A DNA stretch of 7,761 nucleotides from Gp13-AA77 sp035578005 (GTDB lineage Bacteria; Acidobacteriota; Terriglobia; UBA7540). The position numbers and the translations under genes were made by a program. The stretch covers positions 1 through 7,761 of the forward strand of contig DATJYK010000355.1 in NCBI GenBank assembly GCA_035578005.1, written 5' to 3'. Shown here in pieces: positions 6,543-7,761 of the stretch; the stretch's first letter is position 1; every line of letters begins with the position of its first letter. The notes under the pieces are model-generated. The model did not search any database and had not been told where the DNA came from. It worked only from the letters and a program-made list of their open reading frames with translations.

Positions 6543-6594
6543 CTCCTTTGCGAAATGGAATGCGCTGCAAGCAGCGTTTCCATGTTTTCGCAAA
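6543..6594 (-). promoter_or_regulatory. leader hairpin abutting the Shine-Dalgarno of the fourth recombinase
   Basis: An extended imperfect hairpin pairs TTTGCGAA (6547-6554) with TTCGCAAA (6587-6594), then ATGGAA (6555-6560) with TTCCAT (6578-6583), then CGCTG (6563-6567) with CAGCG (6572-6576) around a CAAG loop. The Shine-Dalgarno AAAGGAG (complement of 6543-6549) shares three bases with the stem. It may damp translation of the recombinase, or it may be the hairpin of the IS91-type terminal (terIS) region. The pairing is visible; the role is inferred. Confidence 0.45.
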
Positions 6595-6701
6595 TGCGCT
6601 TTCGGGGGAACCACGATGAGGTGAGGCCGCGGGTTAAGGCAGTCCGGTTCGCTTCACGTAGGACGTGAGGTTGCAGCTACCGCGCAGCGGTTTAGTACAA
6701 A
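6595..6701. other. terminal non-coding region of the IS91-type module
   Basis: No gene is seen. Two small dyads are present: CACGT/ACGTG around AGG at 6655-6667 and CCGC/GCGG around GCA at 6680-6690. The minus-strand promoter of the recombinase-transposase pair should lie here, but no convincing -35/-10 pair stands out. Confidence 0.4.
6687..6699 (-). repeat. candidate inverted repeat of the IS91-type module, right
   Basis: Reverse complement reads TGTACTAAACCGC and matches 4160-4172 at 12 of 13 bases. It lies immediately inside the palindrome that ends the whole insertion. Confidence 0.35.
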
Positions 6702-6731
6702 TGCAGAAATGTGGAGCTTCACATTTCTGCA
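6702..6731. repeat. 12-6-12 palindrome at right end, recombinase core-site shape
   Basis: Arm TGCAGAAATGTG (6702-6713) and its perfect reverse complement at 6720-6731 flank the 6-bp spacer GAGCTT. Two inverted arms of 11-13 bp around a 6-8 bp spacer is the layout of tyrosine-recombinase core sites such as dif and lox. The spacer shares AGCTT with CAGCTT in the right RIT end, and one arm matches the inner arm of the RIT repeat (CAGAAATGTGG). The last five bases overlap the CTGCAC repeat and the His codon of the peptidase. Confidence 0.7.
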
Positions 6732-6732
6732 C
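6727..6732 (+). repeat. CTGCAC direct repeat, right copy
   Basis: Identical to 562-567. It supplies Leu-His directly before Glu of HEXXH, so the downstream peptidase fragment retains a complete HELTH sequence. Confidence 0.75.
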
Positions 6733-7761
6733 GAGTTAACCCACCAGTGGTTCGGCGACCTGGTCACTATGCGCTGGTTCGACGACCTGTGGCTGAAGGA
6801 AGGGTTTGCGCAGTACATGGCGTACCAGACGCTCGCATCCCTGAAGCCCGATGAAAACGTGTGGAAGCGATTTTATGAGTCGATCAAGCCGGCGGCCTAC
6901 GAGATCGATTCCACCCAGGGCACCACGCCCATTTATCAAGACATCCCCAATCTAAAGGACGCGAAGTCCGCTTACGGCGCCATCGTTTACTCCAAGGCGC
7001 CGGCGGTTCTTAAGCAGCTTGCCTTCGTGCTGGGCCCGGAGAAGTTCCGCGACGGCCTGCGGCTCTATCTCAAAGACCACGCCTATTCGAACGCCGAATG
7101 GAGCGACTTAGTGCATGCTCTTGAGCGGGTCTCAGGCCGAAATCTCACCCGTTGGGCGGAAATGTGGATCCGGCATCGAGGCATGCCACAAGTGGACGTG
7201 GCGTGGTCTTGCGACGGCAACCGTTTGAGGCGATTATCACTGTCTCAGCACGACGTGCTGGGCACCGGCGCCGTCTGGCCCATCGCCACCCAGGTCCTGC
7301 TCGATGAGCCGATCGGCCGCTCCGTCCAAATGCGCGTGGAGCTGGATCAACCAACGATGCCGGTGCCCGAAGCCACGGGCAAATCCTGCCCGAGTTTCGT
7401 TTTCGCCAATGATCAGGACTTTGCCTATGGCCGTTTCCTGCTTGATCCCGCCAGCCGCTCGAGCGTCATGGACGGGCTCGGCGGCGTGCACGACCTTTTC
7501 CTGCGCACTCTGTTGTGGGGATCGTTTTGGGATTCCGTGCGCCAGGCCGATCTTGCGCCGCGCGCGTATATTACGCTCGCCCAGCGTCAGCTGCCCGCCG
7601 AAAGCGATCAATCGCTCACCCAGAGCATTCTGGCGCACACCACCACCGCACTGCACCGGTACGTCAGCGCGAGCACGCGAAGCCAATTCGTTCCGGCCCT
7701 GGAGTTGATGGCGGCGGACCGAATGATTCACGACCCCGACCAGAACCTGCGAATTACGTGG
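6733..7761 (+). pseudogene. M1 family metallopeptidase, downstream fragment
   Basis: The continuation of the peptidase at 1-567, open to the right edge (343 codons visible). It starts with E-L-T-H of HEXXH; the third zinc ligand is Glu at 6799-6801, exactly 18 residues after the second His, in LWLKEGFA. WFGDLVTMRWFDDLWL is the diagnostic M1 block. The probable transition-state Tyr is at 6988-6990 (IVYSKAP). The region after about 7190 is the C-terminal helical or immunoglobulin-like part, whose end is outside the window. Frame and sense match the upstream fragment, so a single gene was split. An in-frame ATG at 6709 inside the insertion end could allow a protein starting M-W-S-F-T-F-L before HELTH, but no ribosome site is evident. 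Without the upstream GGMEH and N-terminal domain, activity is unlikely. Confidence 0.9.

Larger units (their letters stand above)
4160..6699 (-). mobile_element. IS91-family element with accessory tyrosine recombinase (ends provisional)
   Basis: This two-gene unit has a tyrosine recombinase followed by an IS91-type Y2 transposase, 12 nt apart on one strand. Some IS91-family elements are known to carry such an extra recombinase gene upstream of the transposase. The limits given come from a short inverted repeat (4160-4172 and 6687-6699, 12 of 13 matching). True rolling-circle ends may lie elsewhere between 4072 and 4440 and between 6600 and 6726. Confidence 0.6.
568..6726. mobile_element. composite insertion: RIT element plus IS91/tyrosine-recombinase module
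   Basis: The whole block interrupts the M1 peptidase gene; the peptidase reading frame on both sides defines its limits. It is flanked by CTGCAC direct repeats, and its two outer ends, read inward, both carry AATGTGAAGCT (569-579 and the complement of 6715-6725). It contains five genes, all on the minus strand: four tyrosine recombinases and one HUH transposase. The peptidase is on the plus strand. Two separable modules are present: 568-4071 has perfect inverted repeats of its own, while about 4072-6726 does not. Whether the block moves as one unit is unknown. The shared outer sequence suggests the outer ends were once the two ends of a single older element. Confidence 0.75.

Noticed and set aside
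6537..6614. Upstream extension of the fourth recombinase to 6614
   Set aside because: The extra 26 residues have no family similarity and overlap the leader hairpin, while the ATG at 6536 has a good Shine-Dalgarno at correct spacing.
1..7761. CRISPR array, toxin-antitoxin pair or defence gene carried as cargo
   Set aside because: No regularly spaced repeats and no additional protein-coding genes beyond the recombinases, the transposase and the split peptidase were found.

Overview
The window shows a bacterial chromosomal or plasmid gene for a zinc metallopeptidase (family M1, aminopeptidase type). A block of mobile DNA of about 6.16 kb has split it inside the codons of its catalytic HEXXH motif. 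Base composition is moderately high in G+C. The M1 variant (GGMEH in place of GAMEN) and the pairing of a tyrosine recombinase with an IS91-type transposase would fit a soil or environmental bacterium such as an acidobacterium. That placement is a low-confidence inference, because nothing in the window fixes the taxon.

Layout. Positions 1-567 encode the upstream part of the peptidase, open at the left window edge, and end on the first His of HEXXH. The peptidase resumes at 6733 (at 6727 counting the duplicated CTGCAC) and stays open to the right edge. Removing 568-6732 restores V-L-H-E-L-T-H-Q-W-F-G-D in one frame, which fixes the insertion to within a few bases. The two junctions share the 6-bp direct repeat CTGCAC (562-567 and 6727-6732).

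Inside the insertion are two modules, both transcribed on the minus strand. The left module (568-4071, about 3.5 kb) is a Recombinase-In-Trio (RIT) element. It has three different full-length tyrosine recombinases (RitA 418 aa, RitB 335 aa, RitC 337 aa) with overlapping stop/start codons, between perfect 32-bp terminal inverted repeats. The right module (about 4160-6699) holds a fourth tyrosine recombinase (293 aa), followed after 12 nt by an IS91-family HUH/Y2 rolling-circle transposase (399 aa). Its exact ends are not resolved. Between and around the modules lie several strong dyads: a 20/21-bp stem at 4079-4156, a lox/dif-shaped 12-6-12 palindrome at 6702-6731, and a leader hairpin abutting the Shine-Dalgarno of the fourth recombinase.

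How the parts may fit together. The outer right palindrome and the two RIT ends share a core reading AATGTG, then a spacer containing AGCT, then CACATT. If the RIT is excised on paper between its two AGCT-centred spacers, the left end of the whole insertion becomes a palindrome matching the one at the right end. The simplest reading is that an older element with palindromic tyrosine-recombinase sites at both ends entered the peptidase gene, and that the RIT later integrated into the left of these sites. This nesting model is inference from sequence symmetry. It predicts specific empty sites and could be tested by finding the uninterrupted gene and the RIT-free element.
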